From Leptospira saintgironsiae (GTDB taxonomy: Bacteria; Spirochaetota; Leptospiria; Leptospirales; Leptospiraceae), in the NCBI RefSeq assembly GCF_002811765.1, contig NZ_NPDR01000007.1, positions 62,001-126,000 on the forward strand: a stretch of 64,000 bases of DNA. Reading direction: 5' to 3'. The translations under genes were made by a program, and so were the position numbers. Positions 45,435 through 53,998 of the stretch are shown here, piece by piece. The notes below the pieces were generated by a model. The model was not told where the DNA came from. It saw nothing but the letters and a program-made list of their open reading frames with translations, and searched no databases. Numbering within the stretch: position 1 is the stretch's first letter; each line of letters starts with the position of its first letter.

Positions 45435-46472
45435 CTAATTTTCTGTGCTTGGTGAAGCGGAAGAACTTGCAGGTTTAGCTGCTGGAGCAGGAGCGCTCGG
45501 CTTATTATCCACTTTTTGGATCTTAGTTTCAGGAGGGGTAGTATCTACTATAAAAGCGATCTTCTTAACGTCGCTTTCGTTACCTACTGAATCCACTGAC
45601 TTAGCTTCAATCGTATGATTTCCTTGTGCTTCTACAGAAACAGGATCTGCATATGATTTCCATTCTCCAGAATCCAATTTGTAAAAGATCTGCTTAATTC
45701 CAGACAATGTATCGGAAGCCTTGATAGTGAATGCATTTCCGCTTTTTACGAAAATTTTATCTTTCACAGTTACAAGTGCAGAACCAAAAAGTTCGACCAA
45801 AGGTTTTTCTTGGTCCACAGTTACCGCTAAAACTGAATCGGTGGAAGTATTTCCAGACTTATCAGTTGCAGAAAATTTAATAGTATTCACTCCAGCCTTT
45901 TCCAACTGGATCGGTCTACCATCGTAAACTTTAGATTCTGAACCATTGATAGAGATCTTAATATCTTGAACACCAGCAAGGTTATCCTGAGCAGTAATAG
46001 AATAAGTTAATGTTTTTGTAGCATAGTTCGTATTTTCATGAACTATAAGTGCTGAACTAGGAGTGATCTTGGTAGAAGGAGGAGTATTATCCACAAGAAC
46101 ATTAAAATGTTTTTCTGGTTCTTTATTTCCCGCTTTATCTACTGCTCTATAAGTAATCTTAGTCAGACCTTCTCTCACCAATGTGATAGAAGAAACATAT
46201 TTTGTATAATCTCCGGACCCTATCTTATATTCGATATAATCTACAGTAGAGCCTTCGTCTTTAGAGTTAAACTCGAAAGACGATTGAGAATTAATAAATA
46301 GATCCGGTTTTTCTCCGGAAGATGATTCTCTTTCTGTTCCGGACGGCTTAGTAGTTTCCGCCTTAGGCGTGGTAGATTTTGGTGGAGCAGTCGTGCCTGG
46401 CGAACTTTGAGCGAAAATAGCGCTGGAGACTAGCATACTTGCTAGAAGGACCCATAAGGGATTGCGATTCAT
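45435..46472 (-). CDS. Exported OmpL47-like repeat protein
   Basis: I choose the ATG at 46472 (MNRNPLWVLLASML), with GGAG six bases upstream, giving 345 residues; an ATG at 46526 is less likely. The signal peptide ends near IFAQS. A Pro/Ser/Thr-rich linker follows, then three repeats with the pattern xYKIGSGDYTKYVSSITL ... VDKAGNKE ... VDNTPPSTKI, another ending VDQEKPLVELFG, and a third ending VDTTPPETKI. The tail is Ala/Pro/Ser-rich (PSAPAPAAKPASSSASPS). It shares its repeat with the convergent gene beside it. Probably surface-exposed or periplasmic. Confidence 0.75.
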   Translation of the reverse strand: MNRNPLWVLLASMLVSSAIFAQSSPGTTAPPKSTTPKAETTKPSGTERESSSGEKPDLFINSQSSFEFNSKDEGSTVDYIEYKIGSGDYTKYVSSITLVREGLTKITYRAVDKAGNKEPEKHFNVLVDNTPPSTKITPSSALIVHENTNYATKTLTYSITAQDNLAGVQDIKISINGSESKVYDGRPIQLEKAGVNTIKFSATDKSGNTSTDSVLAVTVDQEKPLVELFGSALVTVKDKIFVKSGNAFTIKASDTLSGIKQIFYKLDSGEWKSYADPVSVEAQGNHTIEAKSVDSVGNESDVKKIAFIVDTTPPETKIQKVDNKPSAPAPAAKPASSSASPSTEN

Positions 46473-46602
46473 TCTTTTCTCCAATGGAAAATTAGTGTTA
46501 TCACTGTTTGACGACAAAAAATCCACAGAATCTTCTCATTCTTTATGAGAAATTCGAAAAATTCAGACTAAATTTCGTCAACCTTCCGGGAAATAGAATC
46601 TG

Positions 46603-47085
46603 CTATTTCTTTTCTTTTTTGGAGAAGGACCCAGACTTCCAAAATTTATAAACTGGCAAAAAACTGCCCAAAACAGGCAATAACATCAAAATAGCATAGG
46701 TCCTAGAGAACAAACTAACGTCCCCATTCTGAGCCACATTCGTCGCATCATACAAAGTTAGATCAGAAACAATCACTACACATAAATCGTGATTTTGTAA
46801 TGTAGAATACGCAAAATAAACAGGAATATAAGCGATATAAAAATACAAACAGACCAGGAATGGAAAGGTGACAAGTCCTTGTCCGACCAAACCTCCGGAA
46901 GGAATTCCAAACCATATTAAGAAAAGGCAAAATACCGAAACTACAAAAGCGGCCTGAGTAAATAAAAGATAAATACTATCATCACCTTGGGTGCAGGTTC
47001 CTGATTCTGCAAGAATGATACATAACGGAATGAGCAAGAACAGAATGTCACCGAGCCAGAACAGGATTTTCTTAAGTATATTCAT
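46603..47085 (-). CDS. Four-helix membrane protein, hypothetical
   Basis: A 160-residue protein with four hydrophobic helices (KILFWLGDILFLLIPLCIIL, QAAFVVSVFCLFLIWFGI, LVTFPFLVCLYFYIAYIPVYF and YAILMLLPVLGSFLPVY) and a basic C-terminus (GSFSKKEKK). It directly follows the nitroreductase-like gene with no gap, so they share a transcript. No family recognised. Confidence 0.6.
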   Translation of the reverse strand: MNILKKILFWLGDILFLLIPLCIILAESGTCTQGDDSIYLLFTQAAFVVSVFCLFLIWFGIPSGGLVGQGLVTFPFLVCLYFYIAYIPVYFAYSTLQNHDLCVVIVSDLTLYDATNVAQNGDVSLFSRTYAILMLLPVLGSFLPVYKFWKSGSFSKKEKK

Positions 47086-48264
47086 TTATTTTAACAAGAA
47101 TTCCTTCGGATCTCTTCTAGGGCTATAAAAATGATAATCACTTTTGCCCAGACGAGCCAGCATCTGGATCTTCTCCCCAGGTTTTAAAGAAGATTCAAAT
47201 TCATTCCTGATAGGATCCATTTCAGGATATTCCTGTAAAATTTGGCTCATCGGATGAAGAGAAAAACCGTTTTTAGTCGCAGCTAAATGTAAACGAAGAT
47301 AATCTCTTCCCGCTTGCACCCAATCAATTACTTCATTATGGTCTGTTTTCAAAAAAATAAATCCCTTAGAACTTTCTACCATAGAAGCAAACATATCCAT
47401 GCCTGCCTTTTTATTTTCAGGAGAATGCCAACTTTCTGTTCCATGTTTTAGGAAAAAATTTCGAGCAATATAATATTTCAAACCTGAAGTCCCGTTTGCT
47501 CTTAGAGAAATTCCATCTTTGAATTTTCCAATCTCTTCGTCGTTGTAACGGAACCAAATCCTAGATTCTTCATATGTTTTATAAGTGTCTGTTTCCATCT
47601 GCATTGCAGCGATTAATTGTTCACTCAACTTTTCTGATCCCGCTTTCGGGACAAATTTCAATTCGGAATACAAAACCGCAGAATCTTTACGGATCTTCTC
47701 AAAATCTTCCTGAGTTAAGTCTTCCCCACCATAAACACTTCTCCTGGTCACTCTTTCTGAAATAAATTCAGACAATGGATTTTGAACCAAATCTTCTTGT
47801 TTGTTTAAAATAATTTTCGCAATCGGCTTTTTACCTATATCTGCAATCGTATATTTTCCTTCTGGAAAAAGAGAAACTTCTGCCGAATGTCCCAGCACTT
47901 GCGCCCCTAAACTTAAGTTTTCAAGAAAGGTTCCTTGGCCTATGTGGATTTGTCGAAATGTTGGATCCGTATCTTTTAATAAACGTTTTTCATCCACATA
48001 CAAATATGCAGAATGATCATTTATAATTTTGAATTTCCAAGGTTGGACATTATGAGGATTCGGTGCAGTGATCCCAATACGAATCGCTTTTAAAATTGGA
48101 GAAATATTTTCAGAAAGAAATTCAGGATCGAAAGGATTTTTTCTTTCGTAATCATATCTTTCCTTGGAAGAAGTTTTACAATATTGTAAAACTTGAGAAG
48201 TGGAAAGAATCACGCCAAAGCTAATGCTGTATTTCAAAAATGTTTTTCGACTGATGGAAGCCAT
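47086..48264 (-). CDS. Acg-like nitroreductase-family protein with export signal
   Basis: A 392-residue protein of the Acg/nitroreductase flavin fold group. ITAPNPHNVQPWKFKI matches the N-terminal FMN site, RVTRRSVYGGEDLT the second, and AGRDYLRLHLAATKNGFSLHPMSQ the C-terminal part. The N-terminus SISRKTFLKYSISFGVIL resembles a twin-arginine signal with RK in place of RR, so export with bound FMN is possible but unproven. YCKTSS could also make it a lipoprotein. Substrate unknown. Confidence 0.7.
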   Translation of the reverse strand: MASISRKTFLKYSISFGVILSTSQVLQYCKTSSKERYDYERKNPFDPEFLSENISPILKAIRIGITAPNPHNVQPWKFKIINDHSAYLYVDEKRLLKDTDPTFRQIHIGQGTFLENLSLGAQVLGHSAEVSLFPEGKYTIADIGKKPIAKIILNKQEDLVQNPLSEFISERVTRRSVYGGEDLTQEDFEKIRKDSAVLYSELKFVPKAGSEKLSEQLIAAMQMETDTYKTYEESRIWFRYNDEEIGKFKDGISLRANGTSGLKYYIARNFFLKHGTESWHSPENKKAGMDMFASMVESSKGFIFLKTDHNEVIDWVQAGRDYLRLHLAATKNGFSLHPMSQILQEYPEMDPIRNEFESSLKPGEKIQMLARLGKSDYHFYSPRRDPKEFLLK

Positions 48265-48315
48265 GGCCGAAAAACCTAAGGGAAATTAAACCCCAGTCAA
48301 TCTAATTCGAAAAAA

Positions 48316-48777
48316 TTACTCCCAATAATTTATCATCAATTCTTTGGACCAATCTGGTTGAGAGATCCCAGACATAGGTAGGAATTCCCTCATCACTGGT
48401 TTTATATCCACGACCGGAGTTCCATCAATTGCATCCAAATATTTCACTAAAAGTTTTTTGCCATCCCTTCTCAGAAGTTCCACGATCGTAGAACCTATAT
48501 GGTTAGGCCGATTTTTCTTTCTTTGGGCAAAAATCCCAACCTTAGGCCATCTTTTATTTTCTCTCGGATGTTCACTTCCCAATACTGGTTCAGATCCAAC
48601 TGCTTTATGAAAGATATAGATGATTTCCAAATGAGAGAATGTTTCGATCCCATCCAAAGACTCAGTAGGAATATTATCTTCTAACTCGATCTCAGAAACA
48701 ATTTCCGCCCAGTAATCATCCTGTATCTCTGATCTTGAGTTTGAGACCTTTGCGATCGGCCGAATCGTAAATTCCAT
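48316..48777 (-). CDS. trmO: tRNA N6-threonylcarbamoyladenosine methyltransferase TrmO
   Basis: A 153-residue TsaA/TrmO protein, a beta-barrel SAM-dependent methyltransferase that methylates t6A37 in tRNA-Thr. Core motifs seen: SHLEIIYIFHKA, HPRENKRWPKVGIFAQRKKNRPNHIG, and YLDAIDGTPVVDIKPVMREF. The DGTPVVDIKP segment is diagnostic. It lacks the C-terminal domain found in E. coli TrmO, as many bacterial members do. Confidence 0.88.
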   Translation of the reverse strand: MEFTIRPIAKVSNSRSEIQDDYWAEIVSEIELEDNIPTESLDGIETFSHLEIIYIFHKAVGSEPVLGSEHPRENKRWPKVGIFAQRKKNRPNHIGSTIVELLRRDGKKLLVKYLDAIDGTPVVDIKPVMREFLPMSGISQPDWSKELMINYWE

Positions 48778-48881
48778 AAAAGCCTCTTTAATATGAAAAG
48801 ATATCTTAAGAGACGAATTAAAATAGTCTTAGGCAAGAAATTAATAAGCGAAGTGGCTTAAAATATCAGAAGAATGTGGGA

Positions 48882-48899
48882 GCCGACTATAACGTCGGC
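48882..48899 (-). terminator. Hairpin 3' of the lipoprotein pair
   Basis: GCCGAC and GTCGGC form a 6-bp stem with a 6-nt loop, 16 bases after the stop codon of the downstream paralogue. No T tract on the minus strand, so terminator activity is uncertain. Confidence 0.35.
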
Positions 48900-48914
48900 C
48901 CGCGTTAGGTAGGT

Positions 48915-49544
48915 TTAGTTTCCGGCTTCCGGTTTTGCGTTTAGGTATTCTTTGAATTTTTCTAGATCTTCTCCAGCAACTGGAATCGTAATCGCTTCTG
49001 CTCCAGAATATAATCTAATAAAAAACTCGTTAGATTTAAGAATATCTTCTTCATCTTCCTTCTTAAGCAAAAAAGTACCAGTCAGTTCCTTATGCGTATG
49101 AGATTTAGTAGACACATTAGTTTTCAGAGTATTAGAGCTACTTGTATTTGTGCTACTAGAGGAAACCGTAGACGTAACTTTAGTTATACTCTGCGATGCA
49201 GTGTTCCCGAAAGCTAAAGGATTTGTTTTTTCTCCAACTTTTAAGAACCCACTTCTCTCAATTGGCGCATTCTGCTCGGTAGCATAAATGGTAAATCTAG
49301 TCACAGTAGGAACAACCTTATCAGCTGCGATCTCTCTAGTAAAATCTAGGGTAGCCACATACTTTTCTAAGATACTATCTGCAAAAATAGCATTAGGAAA
49401 AGATTCCTGGGAACGGATCTGTAGTTTCATATTTACTGCATGAACATTTTTAAAACTGTCTTTGGTTATTTTCACCTTTCCGAATGTGCTACATCCAATT
49501 GTAACAAAAAACAAAAAAGACAATATGATTAATTTCTTAAACAA
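48915..49544 (-). CDS. Lipoprotein paralogue B with Ser/Thr/Asn-rich linker
   Basis: I choose the TTG at 49544 (read MFKKLIILSFLFFVTIGC), which has GGAG seven bases upstream, giving 209 residues; a longer frame has no signal logic. The lipobox is TIGC. The mature protein shares a frame with its upstream paralogue: a VKITKDSFKNVHAVNMKL start, LDFTREIAADKVVPT, GFLKVGEKTNPLAFGN, a low-complexity linker, SHTHKELTGTFLLKKEDEEDIL, and a C-terminal tail. The linker here is TSTVSSSSTNTSSSN. Function unknown; a duplicated lipoprotein with a variable exposed loop. Confidence 0.7.
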   Translation of the reverse strand: MFKKLIILSFLFFVTIGCSTFGKVKITKDSFKNVHAVNMKLQIRSQESFPNAIFADSILEKYVATLDFTREIAADKVVPTVTRFTIYATEQNAPIERSGFLKVGEKTNPLAFGNTASQSITKVTSTVSSSSTNTSSSNTLKTNVSTKSHTHKELTGTFLLKKEDEEDILKSNEFFIRLYSGAEAITIPVAGEDLEKFKEYLNAKPEAGN

Positions 49545-49640
49545 GTTGATTCTCCAATTTATATATAAAATCCAGTGACTTGTAAATCTGCGACAGGTCA
49601 AGAGAGTATTTTTAGAATTTTTGATAATAAATTGAATTGG

Positions 49641-49668
49641 GAACGTTATCTCATTTTGGATAACGTTC
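49641..49668. promoter_or_regulatory. Perfect 10-bp inverted repeat between the paralogues
   Basis: GAACGTTATC (49641-49650) and GATAACGTTC (49659-49668) flank an 8-nt centre. It lies ~100 bases before paralogue B and ~60 bases after paralogue A. Without a T tract it looks more like an operator than a terminator. Confidence 0.5.
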
Positions 49669-49725
49669 TTTCGGGGAGAGATATCGGAATTTATAATTAA
49701 TTCGAAACTAGTAATATAGAAAACG

Positions 49726-50445
49726 TCAATTTTGTTCCACCCCTGGTCGAGAAAGTAGAAAGTTTTTCAGATGTTTTGAATTTTCCTCATTGAAACTAAA
49801 TGTCAGAGGGTAAGATCCCATGTATAAGCGAATACTGAAAGGTTTACCTTCTAAGATTGCTTGTTCATCTTCTCTTTTTAACAAAAACATTCCACTCTGT
49901 TCTTTATGTGTATGTGTGCTAACAGAAGTTCTAGTTTGAGCATTTGTCCCTCCAGATTGCTGCACTTTAGTAAAATCTACGAATCCTCCTTTCGCATTCA
50001 TGATCGCATTTGCATTCGCAGACCCTGCATTTGCAGAATTAGTAGAAGTTGTAGTAGTAACAGAGCTGTTTGTAACCAGCTGGCTATCAGAGTTGCCGAT
50101 CACAAGAGGACTGATCTTCTCCCCTATCTTTATAAAACCGGTTTTTGAAATAGGAGCATCGCTGGTCTCACCTGGATGCGAAAATCTAATAGAAGTAGGG
50201 ATCGTCTTATTATCTGGCCCTATTTCCCTTGTAAGGTCGAAAAAGAAGTAATACTTTAAAGAGGTTGGTGCACCGAAATAATCTATATAAGGTTCATCTG
50301 ATAAAAGCATCAGTTTCATCTTTACGATATGAGTATTCTTAAAATTGTCTTTAATAATATTTACGTGCCCAAAACGAAAAGTCAGGCAACCTTCAAAAAG
50401 TAGAGCAAAAATAAAAAACCAAACGATGGTAAAAATCCTAAACAA
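49726..50445 (-). CDS. Lipoprotein paralogue A with Ala/Asn-rich linker
   Basis: I choose the TTG at 50445 (MFRIFTIVWFFIFALLFEGC), seven bases after GGGAG, the same arrangement as in paralogue B; a GTG two codons earlier sits only one base from the site. The lipobox is FEGC. Shared blocks: VNIIKDNFKNTHIVKMKL, FDLTREIGPDNKTIPT, GFIKIGEKISPLVIGN and THTHKEQSGMFLLKREDEQAIL. The linker between them is longer and differs (SANAGSANANAIMNAK...). About 239 residues. Tandem duplicate of the next gene; function unknown. Confidence 0.7.
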   Translation of the reverse strand: MFRIFTIVWFFIFALLFEGCLTFRFGHVNIIKDNFKNTHIVKMKLMLLSDEPYIDYFGAPTSLKYYFFFDLTREIGPDNKTIPTSIRFSHPGETSDAPISKTGFIKIGEKISPLVIGNSDSQLVTNSSVTTTTSTNSANAGSANANAIMNAKGGFVDFTKVQQSGGTNAQTRTSVSTHTHKEQSGMFLLKREDEQAILEGKPFSIRLYMGSYPLTFSFNEENSKHLKNFLLSRPGVEQN

Positions 50446-50582
50446 ATTCACACTCCCATACCAATATTAATACACATATTAAACTTATCCCCTCGTCAAG
50501 AGAAACCGGCCAGGTTTCCCAATCAAAACCAACCCTCGCTATTTCATTGACAGGGGATCGGTACAGATATCCACTTTAAATT

Positions 50583-51548
50583 GTGGACCGAAATCGTATC
50601 GCATTAGCAGTCACCTTTGTAGTCACCATCCTCTCCTTGTTCGTTGGACTTATTAATTTAGTATCCAATGTGTCTTCTTCCAAACTTACGAAAGTAGATG
50701 CAGGTTCCGGATTCGGGACAGACAGATTGGGAGCCGCTCTGGTCAAGATAGAAGGAGAGATCCACTCCGGACGCTCCAGCTATGATTCCGCAGGAGCCCA
50801 AACAATCCTAGAACAACTTAGATCGATAGAAGACGATTCTAATATTGTAGGTATCTTAGTAGAGATCAATTCTCCAGGTGGATCCGTTGGCGCTTCTCAA
50901 GAGATCTATAAAGAATTAATGTATCTCCGAAAAGAGAAAAACAAAAAGGTCGTGGTGTCCATGAAGGATATCGCAGCTTCCGGCGGATATTATATAGCTT
51001 CTGCAGCGGATAAGATTTACGCGTTAGGCGGAACCTTGACTGGATCCATAGGAGTTATCGCAATCGCACCTAATATCAAAGGACTTTTAGAAAGATACGG
51101 AGTCAAGGTCCGCACTTTTAAAGAAGGAAAATATAAGGACTCACTTTCACTTTTCAGAGATAACACTCCTGAAGAAGATGCAATGATCCAAAAAATGCTC
51201 TCCGATACATACGAAGAATTTATAGAAGATGTAGCTAAAGGAAGAAACCAAACAGTAAAATTTGTAGAGGCTCTCGCGGAAGGAAGGATCTATTCCGGGC
51301 AAGATGCATTCCGAAACAAATTGGTAGATGATATTGGTGGTAGAAGGGAAGCATTAGCAGAACTTTCCAAACTTTGTAATTATGACGGAACTCTTCCTTT
51401 ATTCGAAGAAGAAGTAAATCCTTGGGATAGATTTTTCCAACTGATGCAGGCAAAGTCTGGAGGATTTTTCAGTGAAGAAAAAGCATTTCTCCAAGAACTC
51501 AAACGTTCTCCTGTTTTAGTTTTATATCCACATTCGATGGCATGGTAA
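50583..51548 (+). CDS. sppA: Signal peptide peptidase SppA
   Basis: A 321-residue S49 peptidase of the short SppA type. An N-terminal membrane helix ([22 protein letters not shown]) is followed by the ClpP-like fold with [41 protein letters not shown] (catalytic Ser in TGSIGV) and [11 protein letters not shown] (catalytic Lys). It degrades leftover signal peptides in the membrane. The start is a GTG with no clear ribosome-binding site. Confidence 0.9.
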   Translation: MDRNRIALAVTFVVTILSLFVGLINLVSNVSSSKLTKVDAGSGFGTDRLGAALVKIEGEIHSGRSSYDSAGAQTILEQLRSIEDDSNIVGILVEINSPGGSVGASQEIYKELMYLRKEKNKKVVVSMKDIAASGGYYIASAADKIYALGGTLTGSIGVIAIAPNIKGLLERYGVKVRTFKEGKYKDSLSLFRDNTPEEDAMIQKMLSDTYEEFIEDVAKGRNQTVKFVEALAEGRIYSGQDAFRNKLVDDIGGRREALAELSKLCNYDGTLPLFEEEVNPWDRFFQLMQAKSGGFFSEEKAFLQELKRSPVLVLYPHSMAW

Positions 51549-51552
51549 CCCT

Positions 51553-52152
51553 GTGTTGAAAGAATTATTTGGCAGATTTATAGATCTTTTAGATGCGGTT
51601 TTATTCGAACCGTTCCGAGTGGAAAATGTAATTTCTTCTTGGGGAATATATCCACTTAAATTAGTAGGCGGTTTAGTTCTAATACTTGCTGCATTAAGTG
51701 CTGGCGCAGGTTATGTATTCATCACTCCTCCATTTACTGGCAGAAGTTTCGGGCAATTCCTAATCGCTGCATTGACTCACTTATTATTCTTTATGCTTTT
51801 ACCTTATGCGATCGCATTCATTGTAGATGGACTCGCTCAGTCCAATGGAAAAAAAGGAAATGCAAACACCACATACAGGTTTGTGAATCTTTCTCTTTCT
51901 CTTTTTATATCTAATGCGGCTTGGGCAATTCTTCTGGCTCAACTAGGAGTAAAAGGTGGATTCGGAGTGATCACTTTGTACTCGATCCATTATGGATTGT
52001 TTATGACGGTATTGATTCGTGGGACTTCCTACATTTACGATATGAAGTTTAAAGATTCTTTTCGTATCAACATCATCACCTTCATTGTAACATTCTTCTT
52101 ACCATTGGCGATGTATTCCGCAGTAATCACGTCGTTCAATCCTTCTCTTTAG
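51553..52152 (+). CDS. Polytopic membrane protein, YIP1-like
   Basis: A 199-residue protein with about five helices ([101 protein letters not shown]). The spread and small-residue content recall YIP1-domain proteins, but I cannot confirm this. It starts at a GTG 4 bases after sppA and ends 11 before surE, so it is in their operon. Confidence 0.6.
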   Translation: MLKELFGRFIDLLDAVLFEPFRVENVISSWGIYPLKLVGGLVLILAALSAGAGYVFITPPFTGRSFGQFLIAALTHLLFFMLLPYAIAFIVDGLAQSNGKKGNANTTYRFVNLSLSLFISNAAWAILLAQLGVKGGFGVITLYSIHYGLFMTVLIRGTSYIYDMKFKDSFRINIITFIVTFFLPLAMYSAVITSFNPSL

Positions 52153-52163
52153 TAACATATAAT

Positions 52164-52916
52164 ATGAATATTCTAATTACCAACGACGACGGGATCTCTT
52201 CCAACGGGATCCTTGCTTTGGAAAAAGTTTTAGGAAAAGAGCATAACACTTATCTAATCGCTCCTCTAAAAGAACGTTCTGCAACTTCAATGGCATTGAG
52301 CATTCACGATTCTTTGAGAGTTGAGAGAGTAAACGAGAACCATTATATAGTAGATGGATTTCCTGTAGACTGTGTGAATATAGGACTTCATGGAAACATC
52401 TTCCCTAAAATTGACTTGGTGCTCTCCGGGATAAACCGAGGAGTGAATATGGGACATGATGTTCATTACTCGGGAACAGTTGGAGCAGCAAGGCATGGAG
52501 CCATACATAACAAAAAAAGTGTAGCGGTCAGCTCCGGGAACTGGGACAAAAACTATGATTATATTAAAGAAGCTGAATTAGTCCGTGAAATTTTGAATTC
52601 ATGGATTGATGAATTTTTGCCTGGAACTGTTTATAATATCAATATTCCTGAAAAATTTGAGAACTCACTTTCTTCTATTGAGGTAGCTAAGCTGGGCAGA
52701 AGGACCTATGTAGATACTTACGAGGCCAGGCCGATCATAGGTGGAATTTCAGACTTCTTCTTAGGTGGTTCAGACCTAGGGCATGTTCCTGAAGAAGGCG
52801 CGGATTTCGATATATTCTTCCGTGGAAAAATACCAATCACACCTTTAAGTTTAGATCAAACTTCTCCGCTTGAATTAGAAGAATTAAAAAAAAGGATCCG
52901 GGTTAAATCGAAGTAA
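52164..52916 (+). CDS. surE: 5'/3'-nucleotidase SurE
   Basis: A 250-residue SurE phosphatase. It begins [20 protein letters not shown] with the metal-binding Asp-Asp, contains [13 protein letters not shown], and [26 protein letters not shown] with the conserved Asn and Gly residues. It releases phosphate from nucleoside monophosphates in stress survival. Length is normal. It lies directly before a TPR gene whose start touches its stop. Confidence 0.94.
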   Translation: MNILITNDDGISSNGILALEKVLGKEHNTYLIAPLKERSATSMALSIHDSLRVERVNENHYIVDGFPVDCVNIGLHGNIFPKIDLVLSGINRGVNMGHDVHYSGTVGAARHGAIHNKKSVAVSSGNWDKNYDYIKEAELVREILNSWIDEFLPGTVYNINIPEKFENSLSSIEVAKLGRRTYVDTYEARPIIGGISDFFLGGSDLGHVPEEGADFDIFFRGKIPITPLSLDQTSPLELEELKKRIRVKSK

Positions 52917-53630
52917 ATGGAAAAGAAAACTCCGAGAAAGATCCCAACCAAAAGAAGAATTTTCACAGAAATTCTAAAAGAGAATTATACGATCGCTCTC
53001 ACTTTGATCGATCGAGAAATGTCCGAGACTGGAAAAGATCCGGAACTACTTTATAATTTTGCAATATGTTGTTCCAGAACCGGAAACCACAAAAAATGCG
53101 TTTCCATTATCGAGGAATTATTAGAAGAATTCCCGAAATTCTCCGAAAGAGATAACGCGTTCAGAATGATGATCTATTCTCTGATCCGGACCGGAGATTA
53201 TAAAACAGCCCTGGCAAAAACGGAAGAACGTCTCAAACTTTCACTGGATGATATCATTCTTCTTTCCTTAAAAGCCTCTGCTTTAGAAAAATCCGGTGAC
53301 ACGAAAGCCGCAATCGAGACTCATCTAAGAATTTTACGATTAAGGCCTGAGCAAAAAAACAGCTTAAATTCGGTAGCATATCTGCTTTTAGAAGGAAAAG
53401 AACCGAATCCGGAAGAGCTAAAATTGGCGATGGAAAACATCAAGAGGGCATTACAATTGGATCCGGATAATCCAGCCTATTTAGATTCTTTCGGAGTTTT
53501 ACTTTCGAAATTGGGAAAACAAGAAGAAGCCAGAAAGGCCTTCGAAAAAGCAATTACCAAAGCTCCCACCGAAGACATCATTTTAGAACACTTGAAAAAA
53601 CTATCTCAAACAAATAAACAAGCTACTTGA
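52917..53630 (+). CDS. TPR-repeat protein
   Basis: A 237-residue cytoplasmic protein made of about five tetratricopeptide repeats: LLYNFAICCSRTGNHKKCVSIIEELL, RMMIYSLIRTGDYKTALAKTEERL, LKASALEKSGDTKAAIETHLRIL, and PAYLDSFGVLLSKLGKQEEARKAFEKAI. No catalytic domain is present. It begins directly after the surE stop codon and ends the operon before the tRNA genes. Role: probably a scaffold for protein contacts. Confidence 0.8.
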   Translation: MEKKTPRKIPTKRRIFTEILKENYTIALTLIDREMSETGKDPELLYNFAICCSRTGNHKKCVSIIEELLEEFPKFSERDNAFRMMIYSLIRTGDYKTALAKTEERLKLSLDDIILLSLKASALEKSGDTKAAIETHLRILRLRPEQKNSLNSVAYLLLEGKEPNPEELKLAMENIKRALQLDPDNPAYLDSFGVLLSKLGKQEEARKAFEKAITKAPTEDIILEHLKKLSQTNKQAT

Positions 53631-53655
53631 CACCTCGCCCTTCCGCGAAATCATG
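53627..53655 (+). promoter_or_regulatory. Probable promoter of the tRNA cluster
   Basis: A perfect -35 TTGACA (53627-53632), partly inside the TPR stop codon, followed ~16-17 bases later by AATCAT as a weak -10, just before tRNA-Pro. Confidence 0.45.
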
Positions 53656-53665
53656 GACTTCGATC

Positions 53666-53737
53666 CGGGATGTAGCGCAGTGGTAGCGCATCTGTTTTGG
53701 GTACAGAGGGTCGCAGGTTCAAATCCTGTCATCCCGA
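53666..53737 (+). tRNA. tRNA-Pro (anticodon TGG)
   Basis: Cloverleaf by eye: acceptor CGGGATG pairs with CATCCCG, the anticodon stem CTGT/ACAG holds TTTGGGT with TGG at the centre, and the T-arm has GGTTCAAATCC. Discriminator A; CCA is not encoded. Confidence 0.93.
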
Positions 53738-53756
53738 ATTCTCCTCTTTCTCAAAG

Positions 53757-53834
<78 letters not shown>

Positions 53835-53839
53835 AATAT

Positions 53840-53916
53840 GGTGGACGTAGCTCAGTTGGTAGAGCTCCAGATTGTGGTTCTGGCTGTCGCGGGTTCAAGC
53901 CCCGTCGTTCACCCCA
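53840..53916 (+). tRNA. tRNA-His (anticodon GTG)
   Basis: Acceptor GTGGACG pairs with CGTTCAC. An extra G at 53840 (G-1) faces discriminator C at 53913, the hallmark of tRNA-His. The anticodon loop TTGTGGT holds GTG. CCA is encoded at 53914-53916. Confidence 0.94.
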
Positions 53917-53998
53917 ATTTTCTCTTAAACCAAAACAATCAAATCAACTTAATATGAAAATGGGGCTTGAAGCAAGCCTGTTGTTCACCCCAATTTTC
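53907..53998. repeat. 16-bp repeat of the tRNA-His 3' end
   Basis: GTTCACCCCAATTTTC at 53907-53922 spans the tRNA-His acceptor end and its flank. It recurs exactly at 53983-53998, within the 3' end of the next gene. Such duplications mark integration sites of mobile elements, though only ~60 bases lie between. Confidence 0.5.
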
